DNA of 40,949 nucleotides from UBA1413 sp964461455 (GTDB lineage Bacteria > Bacteroidota > Bacteroidia > Bacteroidales > Prolixibacteraceae), in the NCBI GenBank assembly GCA_964461455.1, contig CAYWUJ010000022.1, forward strand, positions 1-40,949, written 5' to 3'. The translations under genes and the position numbers were made by a program. Position 1 is the first letter of the stretch, and each line of letters starts with the position of its first letter. The notes under the pieces were generated by a model. It worked only from the letters and a program-made list of their open reading frames with translations, searched no databases and was not told the origin of the DNA. Below are positions 10,101 through 17,420 of this stretch, one piece after another.

Positions 10101-12838
10101 CCACCGGCAACTTCCTCACCTTCGCGACAGGCTATTTTGCCATCATTCCAGAAATGGACTATACCATGGAGTTCTGGTTTAAGGCCGCAAATCCTCAAGA
10201 CACGGTCTGCCTCTTCTCCAGCCAGAAGGGGGATGGTCGTGACGGCACGGGAAATATGGAAAGGGCCCTGAGCGTCTATGCCACTCCCGACGGGAAGATG
10301 TGGGTCAACAGCCGGGGGTATACCTTTATGGCCGTTCCCAACGACTATTTCGACGATTCCTGGCACCACTTTGCCCTGGTCCTGCGGCGGCGCGGAAACA
10401 TCACCGCCTATGTCGACGGCGAAGTGCAGAACGAAAGGGAGAACACCATCCTGGGAGGGATCGCCGGGAGCCAGATGGCCCTGGGCGCCAGAAATTGGGA
10501 CAACATCAACGGCACAGGGACCGACCGGTACTACCACGGCAGACTGGACGAATTCCGGCTCTGGAACCTGGCCCGGACCAAAAAGCAGATCCAGATGGAT
10601 ATGAACGCCAAACTCTATGGCAATGAAACCGGGCTTTTGGTCTATTTCCCGTTTGAAGTCTATCATTCCGATGAGGCCGGAGTGATGAGCCAGAAAGACT
10701 CCCTGGAGAACTTCGTGGACGACATGAACGCCGCGGCTGCAGTTCCGGCTACGGGAGGGAACACCTTTTCAACCGATGCTCCCCACATGAAGGACACCCG
10801 GCCCTCTCAAAGCATTGCCTATGATTTTGTCTATTCCGAAGACAAGATCATCATCAACCCGAAGTCTTACCTCTATCCCCAGCTCGAGAAGAACATCATC
10901 GAAATCACGGTGCAGGATGTGGAGGATAAATTCGGGAACAGCATGGCATCTCCGGAGACCTGGCTGGCCTGGGTCCACCGGAATCAGGTCAGGTGGGAGG
11001 ATGAATCCCGCACTTTTGCCAAGGAGGTATACGCCCCACTGGAATTTGTCGCCTCCATCAAAAACACCGGGGGTCAGCAGGTGGGATATACCCTCGAAAA
11101 CCTCCCCTTCTGGCTGACAGCCCGCCCCTCTTCCGGCTCTATCAACCCGGAAGCCACCGTGGAAATCACCTTCACCGTCAATCCGGCCCTGAACATCGGA
11201 GAGTACCAGGAAGACATCATCTTACGTACTGAGAACGGTTTTGACGAGAAGTTGTCCCTGACGCTCAGGGTCTACAAGACTCCTCCCGACTGGAAGATCG
11301 ACCCCTCAAGGTTTGAGGCCTCCATGAACTACGTGGGAAAAATCAAGATCAACGGCGTTTTCTCGACCGACCTGTCCGACATGGTCGCGGCCTTTAAAGA
11401 GGGCACCGATTCTATCAGGGGAGTGGCCCGGCTGCGCTATATCGAAGAATTTGATTCCTATCTGGTCTTTCTGACCGCCTATGGCACCACCGGGGAACCC
11501 CTGGAATTCCAGATCTGGGATGCCAGTGCCGGACAAATTCTGGATCAGGTCTTGCCTGCCGGTCAGGTCCTGACAGACCATGCCGTGGTGGGAACGACCA
11601 TTGACCCTGTGATCTTCGAATCAACAGGGAATTCCCGGCACCACATCATTTTGAAGAAAGGGTGGAACTGGGTGTCGTTCAATAAAGTCTCCCCATTAAT
11701 GGCCAATCTCTCCAGCTTTTTGTGGGCTTTGGAACCCTCCAATAAGGACATCATCAAAACCCAGAATGGCTATGCCCAGTACAGCGGGGCAAGCGGCAAC
11801 TGGTCCAAAGGCCTGACTTCGGTGAGCTACCTCCTGGGGTACCAGATCATGATCAGCAAGTTAGACACCATCGTCTTTGGCGGCACTTCCCTCATTCCCG
11901 AAAGTACTCCCATTCCGGTATCTGCGGGATGGAATTATGTCGGCTACATTCCCGATCTCACCATGGATGTCAGTGAAGCCATGCGTCTCTACACTCCCCG
12001 TGAATCGGATATTATCAAGAGCCAGAATGCCTTTGCCATGTATGACTCCCGCACGGGATGGCTGGGAACGCTGGAGGTCATGCGACCGGGTGAAGGGTAC
12101 ATGCTGAAAGTCAACGGAACTGCCGGCACCCTCACCTACCCAAACAACACCCTGCTGAAAAGCTCGGGGATCGATAGAATCGTTACGGCACCTCCCGGAT
12201 GGAATCTCCTTGCCGGTGAATATGAAAGCAACCTGTCGGTGGTGGCCCGCCTCGACCTCTCGCGGGTGCCCGGAGTGGCACAGAACAACCAGATGGTCGT
12301 GGGTGCCTTCATCGGCGGCGAATGCCACGGGTTCACCTCTTCCCTGCCCCACAGCGGACTCGGCTATGATCCCTACTTCCTGAACATCAGCAGTAATTTG
12401 CAGGGGGAAATGATCGGATTCCGGGTATTTGACGGACTCACCGGGAACTATTATACCGTTCAGGAAACGAAACCCTACATCCAGAATGGCGTCTTCGGAA
12501 CCACCAGGGAGCCGCTGTTGCTTACCCTGGGAGGGCTGATCACCGGAGGAGAAGAGCTCACCAGCCCTGCGACCTTCCGCTGTTATCCCAATCCCTTTGA
12601 CCACCGGGTACTGATCGAATTCAGCGGCTTCACCGGAAAGGTGACCATTGACGTGATCAATGCAACCGGGACCCTGGTGAAAAACCTCTACAACGGGGAA
12701 GCGGGTTCAGGAATGAACACCCTGTCGTGGGACGGCACCAACGGCGCCGGAAACATGAAGGTGGCCGCAGGCCTGTACACCATCAGACTGGTATCGGAGA
12801 ACCGGGTCGAAACCACGAAGATCACAAAACTAAGATAA
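4154..12838 (+). CDS. Giant multidomain LamG surface protein with T9SS sorting domain
   Basis: The frame is open from a TTG at 4148, but ATG 4154 (MKKLLLLLFGIVLVFIS) is the sensible start, giving about 2,894 residues with a signal peptide. Domains by approximate residue: FN3-like 60-170; LamG/ConA-like jellyroll 200-395; carboxypeptidase-regulatory-like beta folds 430-560; a long unassigned beta-rich region 600-1340; a Gly/Ala-rich hydrophobic stretch 1346-1407; Ig-like 1600-1700; first half of an SbsA-type Ig fold 1716-1765; LamG 1770-1970; LamG 1980-2168; second half of that Ig fold 2215-2275; a BACON-like beta-sandwich 2285-2376; a domain shared with the next gene 2379-2490; two GWN repeats 2500-2667; a second copy of the shared domain 2678-2795; T9SS type A sorting domain 2808-2894 (CYPNPFDHRVLIEF, GLYTIRLV). 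It is probably exported through the outer membrane and displayed or shed. The ligand is unknown, though LamG domains suggest glycan or protein binding. Confidence 0.9.
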   Translation: MKKLLLLLFGIVLVFISPGQVTSPVMTGSVTGGKVLSDKKITFNVGSPVPYLYQGGSHTKLQVGFPYNVLFMDKTFPGELFVSKGYFADQIQIRWEVTNNATLIDHFEIFRKKINEKDSMWVDNVEASGRKWEDFYAEANEIYKYTVIAKGIPGEQRVGYTRIEGIGFRTPLATITGRVSFSGGNGVKNVVITASTTDQVPSQSIHLGTSSYLEIPQNADADFSEGFTFQAYLKFSSTGNAGIFSKSANFQMDYISEKFVFKAGSQTVELPFEVPTDGYVHVSTIFTGDSAILYIPAKITDDSGQLTDTLYVAKAAITNTVTANSNPILLGKSPDYSFSGNIDEVRIWKRALSREEVLRDYNRTLVGREEGFFAYLKMNEGFGNRVYDISKAGSYFNEHHGVFKGAETSWSPVVPTIEQLGNRGITDEEGNYIIAGVPFLTDGSPYKFTPMLAPHEFDPGYRILFLSEDAVVHNNTNFTDISAFNVNGSVAYRNTTLGVRGVQILIDGDPVYGPDTKPEMTDELGRFEIQVPIGSHFISLKKEGHEFDNGGRWPYDEAHPDSIVRHSFNQNLTFGKPFIDTTLVTVVGRVIGGTSSNNIPMGFEQAANNIGKATITLNHRSDNPELTFKNLGDALGDQFITYPVVSEIDDAGTRKYTTITHKVTRIDNETMLYTSGASGEFMAKLIPEKFSIVSIDVDNDGENVVKNFFGNRVIDLSTNPALNKEYSYDEEGELLDSLRYHVKLNYIYQTLPDIKVTNIDDTQLFYGETEIPFTNPVNGEQTNIIVADHFRYPVFEMLKNYSPKISVFESYTNFDKNEETYQSVKEAEIQIINNLALSENQKVYQLTPEMDGVVVDTFKVGMPNITKSENDYTSFTKTMQINVKVDGNTYSWMPGGELYRAYIMGQRPKGNNFYTQGPEIPEIILRDPPGSASSAYIEKGSSYSVSSKFSTNFDNGSGFGLEIMLGCEAAAGGGLAGPVIKTENKNSGKTNLNFSTSIANNGEYVQTFEFTEKVETSSDPGMVGSMADIYIGKSYNYFYGETDFLKIVPRDLAEDNGIIALGNSELNSGAEFTLGLVEGFIMNPDSSDTYFKYTQAHILNKLLPEIESRRNNLFLTSLRSDGTLKYATNPAISGTEDIRYGIAHSYTVEVSGADTIVHAWYKMTEDDSIETYSFRPERVTIEDLNHILDDSIFEIDSIRYYNTQIGIWIDAIRLNESEKAAAIEAKELEQNISFDGGVGSVSRKEKQSIAYNKEEVRTKKMDFGAQGSVGFLFNKMGVVGTGELKIAHELGVGTSESFSQTMEYGYNLSDGNVGDYLSINIYRRPDNGIFNAKDLQETKMEMPTGFNFGVLGAAGGAIGAGAVLVGALAGYFTTVSTAGAAGGAAILGTAATMAVAAGLSYIPYVSCKDEVLKQGELFSPGDIKVSSFDISSPIFSTLGGATMCPYEGLEHTFFYRKENGDSVVLHKATMQREKPEVTAEPAEVFNVPSTEPAIFYLKLANNSETGDNQWYALDVDEASNQKGAMILIDGELSQKLINVPANTTLTKLVTVQGNNAAVMDYDSIGIILHSTCQFDPTDFMPEIADTAYISAHFQAACTSAEILEPLDNWVINVHNEDKMTVRIGNYNLAHDSFQSFRFEYKPTSGSIWVPVVYFVNDPAFANKDNIPDTLLINGQPSVTFDWNMTYLKDRTYNIRVVSYCTDYSENESAILTGILDGLRPQVFGSPQPADGILNVDENISIQFNEPIEGSLLNPFNFDLKGTLNYDRLRHEAYLELNGLTDYGVIPEGISFNNKSFTVECWIRPEDYGNAVILSQGYDPAASLEMGLRDAYKTYLKIGGMEWEAPLDFSSTVLPGDWQHLAWVLDYENRDVFIYHNDHIILEVRGTTVDFNNSGKIFLGKSPFSSDLFRGNIHDLRIWSKFLTREDFFAQQYKVLTGNEVGLYGYWPLDEAFGVYGVDKAASRHMEIHAQWQAFPGGVGWDFATGNFLTFATGYFAIIPEMDYTMEFWFKAANPQDTVCLFSSQKGDGRDGTGNMERALSVYATPDGKMWVNSRGYTFMAVPNDYFDDSWHHFALVLRRRGNITAYVDGEVQNERENTILGGIAGSQMALGARNWDNINGTGTDRYYHGRLDEFRLWNLARTKKQIQMDMNAKLYGNETGLLVYFPFEVYHSDEAGVMSQKDSLENFVDDMNAAAAVPATGGNTFSTDAPHMKDTRPSQSIAYDFVYSEDKIIINPKSYLYPQLEKNIIEITVQDVEDKFGNSMASPETWLAWVHRNQVRWEDESRTFAKEVYAPLEFVASIKNTGGQQVGYTLENLPFWLTARPSSGSINPEATVEITFTVNPALNIGEYQEDIILRTENGFDEKLSLTLRVYKTPPDWKIDPSRFEASMNYVGKIKINGVFSTDLSDMVAAFKEGTDSIRGVARLRYIEEFDSYLVFLTAYGTTGEPLEFQIWDASAGQILDQVLPAGQVLTDHAVVGTTIDPVIFESTGNSRHHIILKKGWNWVSFNKVSPLMANLSSFLWALEPSNKDIIKTQNGYAQYSGASGNWSKGLTSVSYLLGYQIMISKLDTIVFGGTSLIPESTPIPVSAGWNYVGYIPDLTMDVSEAMRLYTPRESDIIKSQNAFAMYDSRTGWLGTLEVMRPGEGYMLKVNGTAGTLTYPNNTLLKSSGIDRIVTAPPGWNLLAGEYESNLSVVARLDLSRVPGVAQNNQMVVGAFIGGECHGFTSSLPHSGLGYDPYFLNISSNLQGEMIGFRVFDGLTGNYYTVQETKPYIQNGVFGTTREPLLLTLGGLITGGEELTSPATFRCYPNPFDHRVLIEFSGFTGKVTIDVINATGTLVKNLYNGEAGSGMNTLSWDGTNGAGNMKVAAGLYTIRLVSENRVETTKITKLR

Positions 12839-12845
12839 CCCGGGT

Positions 12846-13511
12846 ATGCGGTTCTTATGTTACTTTTTTCTCTTTTCACTCAACGGGTTGGGTCTCACTA
12901 CGATGGCCCAACCCGATTGGAGTGTAAACCCGCACGCCTATGAATTTACCATGACCATCACGGGCAAGGTGGTCGTTGATGGGGTCCTCTCTACCGACCA
13001 GGGAGATGTCGTGGGGGTTTTCGCGGGCGACGAATGCAGAGGCGTCACCCCTGTTGCCTTCGACCAGGGGGTCGACGGGTACTTCGCCTACCTGATGGTT
13101 TACAGCAACAAAATGGGAGAAACGCTGAACTTCAGGGTGTACGATGCCAGCCGCGACGAAGTCCTGAGCGTCCGGAATGCGCTCCCCTTCACCGTCAACG
13201 GCATCGTGGGCTCTCCCGATGAGCCCTATCTCATCACGACCGTCTCGCTGAGTCCTTCCGCAGAATGGCCAGGTCAGAAAATCAGGATATTTCCGAATCC
13301 CTTCTGCGATGAGATCAGGGTGGAAATTCCGGAGGAGAAAGGGAACCTATGGCTAAACCTCACCACATCGGATGGCCGGCTGGTGAAGAGATGGGCACAA
13401 AGAGGAAGCTTCTCCGGCACCATCGGCACCCACACATTACCCCCGGGCCTCTATTTTCTGGAATGGCGGGGTCCTCAGAGCGCCGGAAGCAAAAAGCTGA
13501 TCAAAAATTAA
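12846..13511 (+). CDS. Small T9SS-secreted protein, stand-alone paralogue of a giant-protein domain
   Basis: This 221-residue protein has a signal peptide (MRFLCYFFLFSLNGLGLTTMAQ). Residues ~22-135 form a beta domain beginning PDWSVNPHAYEFTMTITGKV and ending NGIVGSPDEPYLIT. The same domain occurs twice in the upstream giant protein: PDWKIDPSRFEASMNYVGKI there, and a copy with GAFIGGECHGFT against GVFAGDECRGVT here. Residues ~140-221 are a T9SS type A sorting domain (IFPNPFCDEIRVEIP, LPPGLYFLEW). It starts 7 bases after the giant gene's stop, so the two are almost certainly co-transcribed and probably translationally linked. Its function is unknown; a partner or capping subunit of the giant protein is an inference from the shared domain. 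It converges on the minus-strand glycosidase gene with a 10-base gap. Confidence 0.85.
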   Translation: MRFLCYFFLFSLNGLGLTTMAQPDWSVNPHAYEFTMTITGKVVVDGVLSTDQGDVVGVFAGDECRGVTPVAFDQGVDGYFAYLMVYSNKMGETLNFRVYDASRDEVLSVRNALPFTVNGIVGSPDEPYLITTVSLSPSAEWPGQKIRIFPNPFCDEIRVEIPEEKGNLWLNLTTSDGRLVKRWAQRGSFSGTIGTHTLPPGLYFLEWRGPQSAGSKKLIKN

Positions 13512-13521
13512 AAGCCAGGGA

Positions 13522-15543
13522 TTACCCTTGCGGTGAAAGGAGCACCGCAAAGGAATCGCCGGGCCGGCCGGTGAATGTTTTAACGACTTTCCCATCCACA
13601 ATGAGTGTGGCCCTGATGTTTTTTCCCTGCCGGAATACGGAAATTGTGAATTCCGCGCCAAAGGCCTTGATTTTCTTCAGCGACATCACCTCCCAGGCGG
13701 CAGGCAGCCGCGGAGTGAAGGTGAAAGAGCGCAATCCGGTAGGGCGAATGCCAAACAAGCCTTCGGTGATCACCCGGCCATAGAGTCCGCTCTCAGCCGA
13801 CAGATGTCTTTGGCTTCCCTCGGGCCAGGCCTCGATGGCATAGGGGACATGTTCCCCCAGCAACCGCTGGCGGGAATAATAAGAGAGATAGTCCATGCCC
13901 TTTTCCGTTTCGCCGCAGGCCAGCACGCCCCTCAGGGCATACAGGGTAGAGCGGTCCCAGAAGGTCTCGCTGCCTGCCTGGGTCAGCAATCCGTTTTCCG
14001 TCCACAGCCGGGGAGAAAACAGCGCCCTGATGGTTTCCTCCTTGCGGTCATAAATTCCCACCGTCAGGGGGATGCATATCCATGAGCGCAGAATGTCGTT
14101 CTCCTGGTAATAGCGATAGGTATCAAACCCCTCCACCACGCCGCCAAAATAGCGGTCGATGGCAGTCCGTATTTCCGCGGCCTGTTTCCGGTAGGTGGCC
14201 AGCTGCTTCCGGGGTTTTCCCAAATCCTGGCCGAGATATACGGCAGAGACCAGGGCGTCGTAGTAAAGCGATGAAGTGCACAGGTTCGCGTCGCCCGCGG
14301 GAAAGCGCCCTTCCAGCTCGTCAGAGTCGGTAGCGACCACTCCCCCGTCATTCAGGTTTCTCCGGCAGTATTCGAGGCACCACTCCACCAGAGGCCACAA
14401 CTCTTCAGCCTCCTGGCTGTCGCCGCGGGCCAGGGCATACCGTGCCGCCCCATAGGCTATCATGGCCGCGTCACCACGGTCGCCGGCGCCATTCCAGATA
14501 TCAGACCCTTCAGCAATGATCGAACTGGGAATGGGCTCGTACGCCTCATTCATGAAGCGGGCAAAATGCCGGAAGGAATTCAGGGCCGACTGATTCCCCG
14601 TATCATATCCGAGAAACGGAAAGAAGGGGTTGATGTATTCAGCCTGGTCGTTGGCCCAAATGGCGGCATAGTAAGACTCACCACCCGGACCGTGCATCAG
14701 TCCCCCTTTGGTTCTGTAAATGCTTTCAGCCCCGCGGATCTTGGCAAAAGCAAACATGGTATTCAGAGTCGTGTCGGGGGTCTCCAGCACCAGGTGATCC
14801 CACAACCGGTCGACCAGGGCCCTGCGTTCTCTCCATTCGACCTCCACATCGAGGGGCTCCCCGGCTTCTCCCTTCTTAAATGCCATAAAAGTGGCATAGA
14901 AAACCACAGAATCGCCCCCTTCAAGGGTCTTGCCGGGAACGCCGGAAAGAGAAGCCACCACCTGGTAGCTGCCATCCACGCCCTTTTCAGGGTCGGTACG
15001 GGTCACCGATTCCGCCTCCGGAATTTCCACCATCACCGCAGTCTCTCCCAGGTTGCGCAGGACGTACTTCTCGCACCAGGCGGCTTTCCGGGTGGAAGGG
15101 AAAAGAGAACGGGTTAACCCTACCCTTCCGTTCCGTGGAAGGGAAAATTCACTTTCCACCGTCATCATGCCGTCAAGGGAAATCCTTTTGACCTCTTCCT
15201 GAGGCAACCTGCGCGCGTTGACGGTGACCAACCCTCCCGGCAGGTCCCACCCCAGCCGGCGCATCAGGCTGGCATGGGTGTTATTGGGGATGGTCCGCAG
15301 CATGGGCCACACAAAACTCCTTTCCAGGACAAACCCCCGCAGGTGATCCACACCGTAACGCAGAACGACGGAAATCTGCTCCCCGCTCATCTCGATATGG
15401 TCATGGTGCGGCAAAGCACGCTCCACATTCCAGGTGATTCCCCGGGAAGGGCTGATCTGCCAGCGGTTGTTCTCCGGAAGCATTTGTGCAAAACTTCCCA
15501 GACTGATCATCAGGAAAATAAGAAGGGCGATTCTCTTGTTCAT
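13522..15543 (-). CDS. Secreted six-hairpin glycosidase-like protein
   Basis: The frame reaches 15567, but ATG 15543 (MNKRIALLIFLMISLGSFAQ) gives a proper signal peptide and a 673-residue protein. It has an N-terminal beta-sandwich (to ~250) followed by an (alpha/alpha)6-type catalytic region (~255-620), as in several inverting glycoside hydrolase families. Candidate active-site segments are AAIWANDQAEYINPFF, EGSDIWNGAGDRGD and ETFWDRSTLYALRG, rich in Asp, Glu and Trp. The end (EGLFGIRPTGLRSFTFTPRLP) is a C-terminal beta motif seen in GH65/GH78-like enzymes. I cannot assign a CAZy family. As the last gene of the SusCD locus, after the GH110-like gene, it probably acts on the same glycan in the periplasm or outside. 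Confidence 0.72.
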   Translation of the reverse strand: MNKRIALLIFLMISLGSFAQMLPENNRWQISPSRGITWNVERALPHHDHIEMSGEQISVVLRYGVDHLRGFVLERSFVWPMLRTIPNNTHASLMRRLGWDLPGGLVTVNARRLPQEEVKRISLDGMMTVESEFSLPRNGRVGLTRSLFPSTRKAAWCEKYVLRNLGETAVMVEIPEAESVTRTDPEKGVDGSYQVVASLSGVPGKTLEGGDSVVFYATFMAFKKGEAGEPLDVEVEWRERRALVDRLWDHLVLETPDTTLNTMFAFAKIRGAESIYRTKGGLMHGPGGESYYAAIWANDQAEYINPFFPFLGYDTGNQSALNSFRHFARFMNEAYEPIPSSIIAEGSDIWNGAGDRGDAAMIAYGAARYALARGDSQEAEELWPLVEWCLEYCRRNLNDGGVVATDSDELEGRFPAGDANLCTSSLYYDALVSAVYLGQDLGKPRKQLATYRKQAAEIRTAIDRYFGGVVEGFDTYRYYQENDILRSWICIPLTVGIYDRKEETIRALFSPRLWTENGLLTQAGSETFWDRSTLYALRGVLACGETEKGMDYLSYYSRQRLLGEHVPYAIEAWPEGSQRHLSAESGLYGRVITEGLFGIRPTGLRSFTFTPRLPAAWEVMSLKKIKAFGAEFTISVFRQGKNIRATLIVDGKVVKTFTGRPGDSFAVLLSPQG
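13528..13550 (-). terminator. Hairpin at the convergent gene ends
   Basis: An 8-base perfect stem (TTGCGGTG with CACCGCAA, 7-base loop) lies in the last codons of the minus-strand glycosidase gene, near the convergent plus-strand stop at 13511. On the minus strand a T-rich run (TTTTAATTTTT) follows about 15 bases further on. It could end transcription from the right, but it overlaps coding sequence and the T-run is not adjacent. Confidence 0.3.
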
Positions 15544-15630
15544 CGTTATCAGGTTGTTTCGGTGCACACCGTCGGTTTTCAGGCGGCACCCTGTTATAGT
15601 GTAAGCAATCAGGACCCCTTGGGTCCATAT

Positions 15631-17364
15631 TTATTCAGTTGATTTCATTCCAATGACCACCCTGTCACAGTTTTCCGTCACAAAGGGCCGTTTCTCCTCA
15701 TGGATATAGGGATAGTCGTTTGTTTTCACCACGGAATTATTTCTGAAGGTAAAGCCATCAACGCCATAGATATTCACCAGGCGCGTGTCGAAACCGCGAA
15801 AGGTATTCTCCTCGACCAGAATATTCTGATGGTAGCGGCTTTTTTCGCGGTCGGCCCTGATGCCCGATCCCACCTCGATGCATGACTTTCCCCACACCCC
15901 ATAGTTGCAGTTCTCGAACACGTTGTTTCTGATGGTCACATCGCGCACTCCCGACTGCTCGTACCAGTAGGTCCCGTCGCCCTCGAAAAGGATGGAAGCT
16001 CCGGCAATGTGGAAATAGTTATTTTCAATCAACACCTTTCCCCTGGAGCCGATGAGCAATCCCCGGGCCCTGTTGCCCCGCATCTTACAATTTCGGATGA
16101 TCACATCGGGGTGGGTATCGGTGGAGGCGACCACATCCTTCACTTTCACCTGAGTGGGAAGCGGAGCCTCCAGAACGATCCTGGTAAACTCCTTATTCAG
16201 CCGTTCGGCCTCCGTGACCTTCAGGTGTCCATAGGTAATCAGGCTTCTGGCGTCAGTGAGTTCCAGGGAGACCCCGGGCTTGAGGAAGTCAAAACCATGT
16301 TGCTGCGAATGCTTTAATTGCATAATCATCTCATGGGGCGACAGGATAGTGTCGATCACGGCATAAATCCCGTGAATATTCGTGGCGTCGTCCTTCTGGT
16401 TCTCAAAGATGCAGTCCAGCATTTGGATCGTGCCGCTGCAATTAGAGAAATGGGTGGCGTCGGCGGTGATGCTGATTATTCTGTTTTTGCCCGGTGCGGG
16501 AGTAACATGGACATGGTCGAGCGTGATATCTCCCGAACGCTGGGCAATCACCCCCATGCCGCCACAGTGGTAGATATTTACATGCCTGAGGTCTATCTTC
16601 CGGCTGTCAGAGACGATAAAGCAGGGAATCAGCCTGTCGCCAGCCCCAAAGACCAGGATATTCCCGTTTTTCCCGGTGAGGTTTTCCTTGAAAATGCGCA
16701 CGTTTCCGTTTTCGAGTTTTTCAGCCGGCATGGAGCCATTCGAAAAAATCCAGTAGTCTTTGGCCATGAATGCGGTTTCGCGCTTCGCCGGGTCAAACTC
16801 CAGCAGATTGGTATAGGGATAGTCGTTGTTCTCCTTGTCGCGGAATTTCAACCGTCCTTCGGTGACCGTCCAGGGATACTCTTCGGTGAAACGGATATCA
16901 AGATAGTCCTTTCCGGAACCTTCAATCACCCCTTCGGAATGAAAAGTGCGGACATAATCCACGGAAACATCCTTCACCGTGATATCAGAGGCATCCTGCA
17001 TCAGAAAGGGCGTCACAAAGCCCGAAAAGAGCAGGGTGGTTCCGTTACCTTCGATGGTAAAACCATGCATTCCTGTAAGGTTGAAGGCGATACGTTTCAG
17101 GCTTTCGTCATTGTTGCTGACGAAGGCATACTGTTCGGGGAGGTAAGCAGGAGTGATGAATAAGGTCCCTCCCGGGAGTACAATTTTATCGGCCCCGGTG
17201 GCCCGGCAATGGTTCAGAGCTCTGGTCAGGGCGTACCCGGCATCCTCCCCGGGCTTGGTGCCCTGAAGAAAATCCTTCAGATAGACCGCTTCACTGCGGG
17301 CCATCAGGGAGGTCACCAGGAGGAGCAGGAGTGTAAAAAACCTTTTATAACGGGAAACAAGCAT
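15631..17364 (-). CDS. GH110-like parallel beta-helix alpha-galactosidase
   Basis: This 577-residue protein begins with a signal peptide (FFTLLLLLVTSLMARSEA). The body is a right-handed parallel beta-helix whose motifs follow GH110 alpha-1,3-galactosidases in order: KIVLPGGTLFI, the helix rungs GFTIEGNGTTLLFSGF and ITVKDVSVDY, then ADATHFSNCSGTI (Asp302), KDDATNIHG (Asp325/Asp326), RGLLIGSRGKVLIENNYF and ILFEGDGTYWYEQSGVRDV. Acidic residues in these positions are those conserved in the family, although the usual DDG before HFSNC is ADA here. GH110 enzymes remove terminal alpha-1,3-linked galactose with inversion. The gene lies between the esterase and the six-hairpin gene in the SusCD locus, so an alpha-galactosylated, possibly acetylated glycan is a reasonable target. 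Family membership is likely; exact substrate is not known. Confidence 0.8.
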   Translation of the reverse strand: MLVSRYKRFFTLLLLLVTSLMARSEAVYLKDFLQGTKPGEDAGYALTRALNHCRATGADKIVLPGGTLFITPAYLPEQYAFVSNNDESLKRIAFNLTGMHGFTIEGNGTTLLFSGFVTPFLMQDASDITVKDVSVDYVRTFHSEGVIEGSGKDYLDIRFTEEYPWTVTEGRLKFRDKENNDYPYTNLLEFDPAKRETAFMAKDYWIFSNGSMPAEKLENGNVRIFKENLTGKNGNILVFGAGDRLIPCFIVSDSRKIDLRHVNIYHCGGMGVIAQRSGDITLDHVHVTPAPGKNRIISITADATHFSNCSGTIQMLDCIFENQKDDATNIHGIYAVIDTILSPHEMIMQLKHSQQHGFDFLKPGVSLELTDARSLITYGHLKVTEAERLNKEFTRIVLEAPLPTQVKVKDVVASTDTHPDVIIRNCKMRGNRARGLLIGSRGKVLIENNYFHIAGASILFEGDGTYWYEQSGVRDVTIRNNVFENCNYGVWGKSCIEVGSGIRADREKSRYHQNILVEENTFRGFDTRLVNIYGVDGFTFRNNSVVKTNDYPYIHEEKRPFVTENCDRVVIGMKSTE

Positions 17365-17420
17365 AGTTTAAATTTTATGATTTTCTAAAAATAGTAAAGA
17401 GCGGCGACGTAACCACAGGA

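Noticed and set aside
9632..10666. Minus-strand open frame (344 codons) inside the giant gene
   Set aside because: Antisense to recognisable LamG domains; low-complexity composition.
16318..17163. Plus-strand open frame (281 codons) over the GH110-like gene
   Set aside because: Antisense to a beta-helix protein with conserved rungs; no domain of its own.
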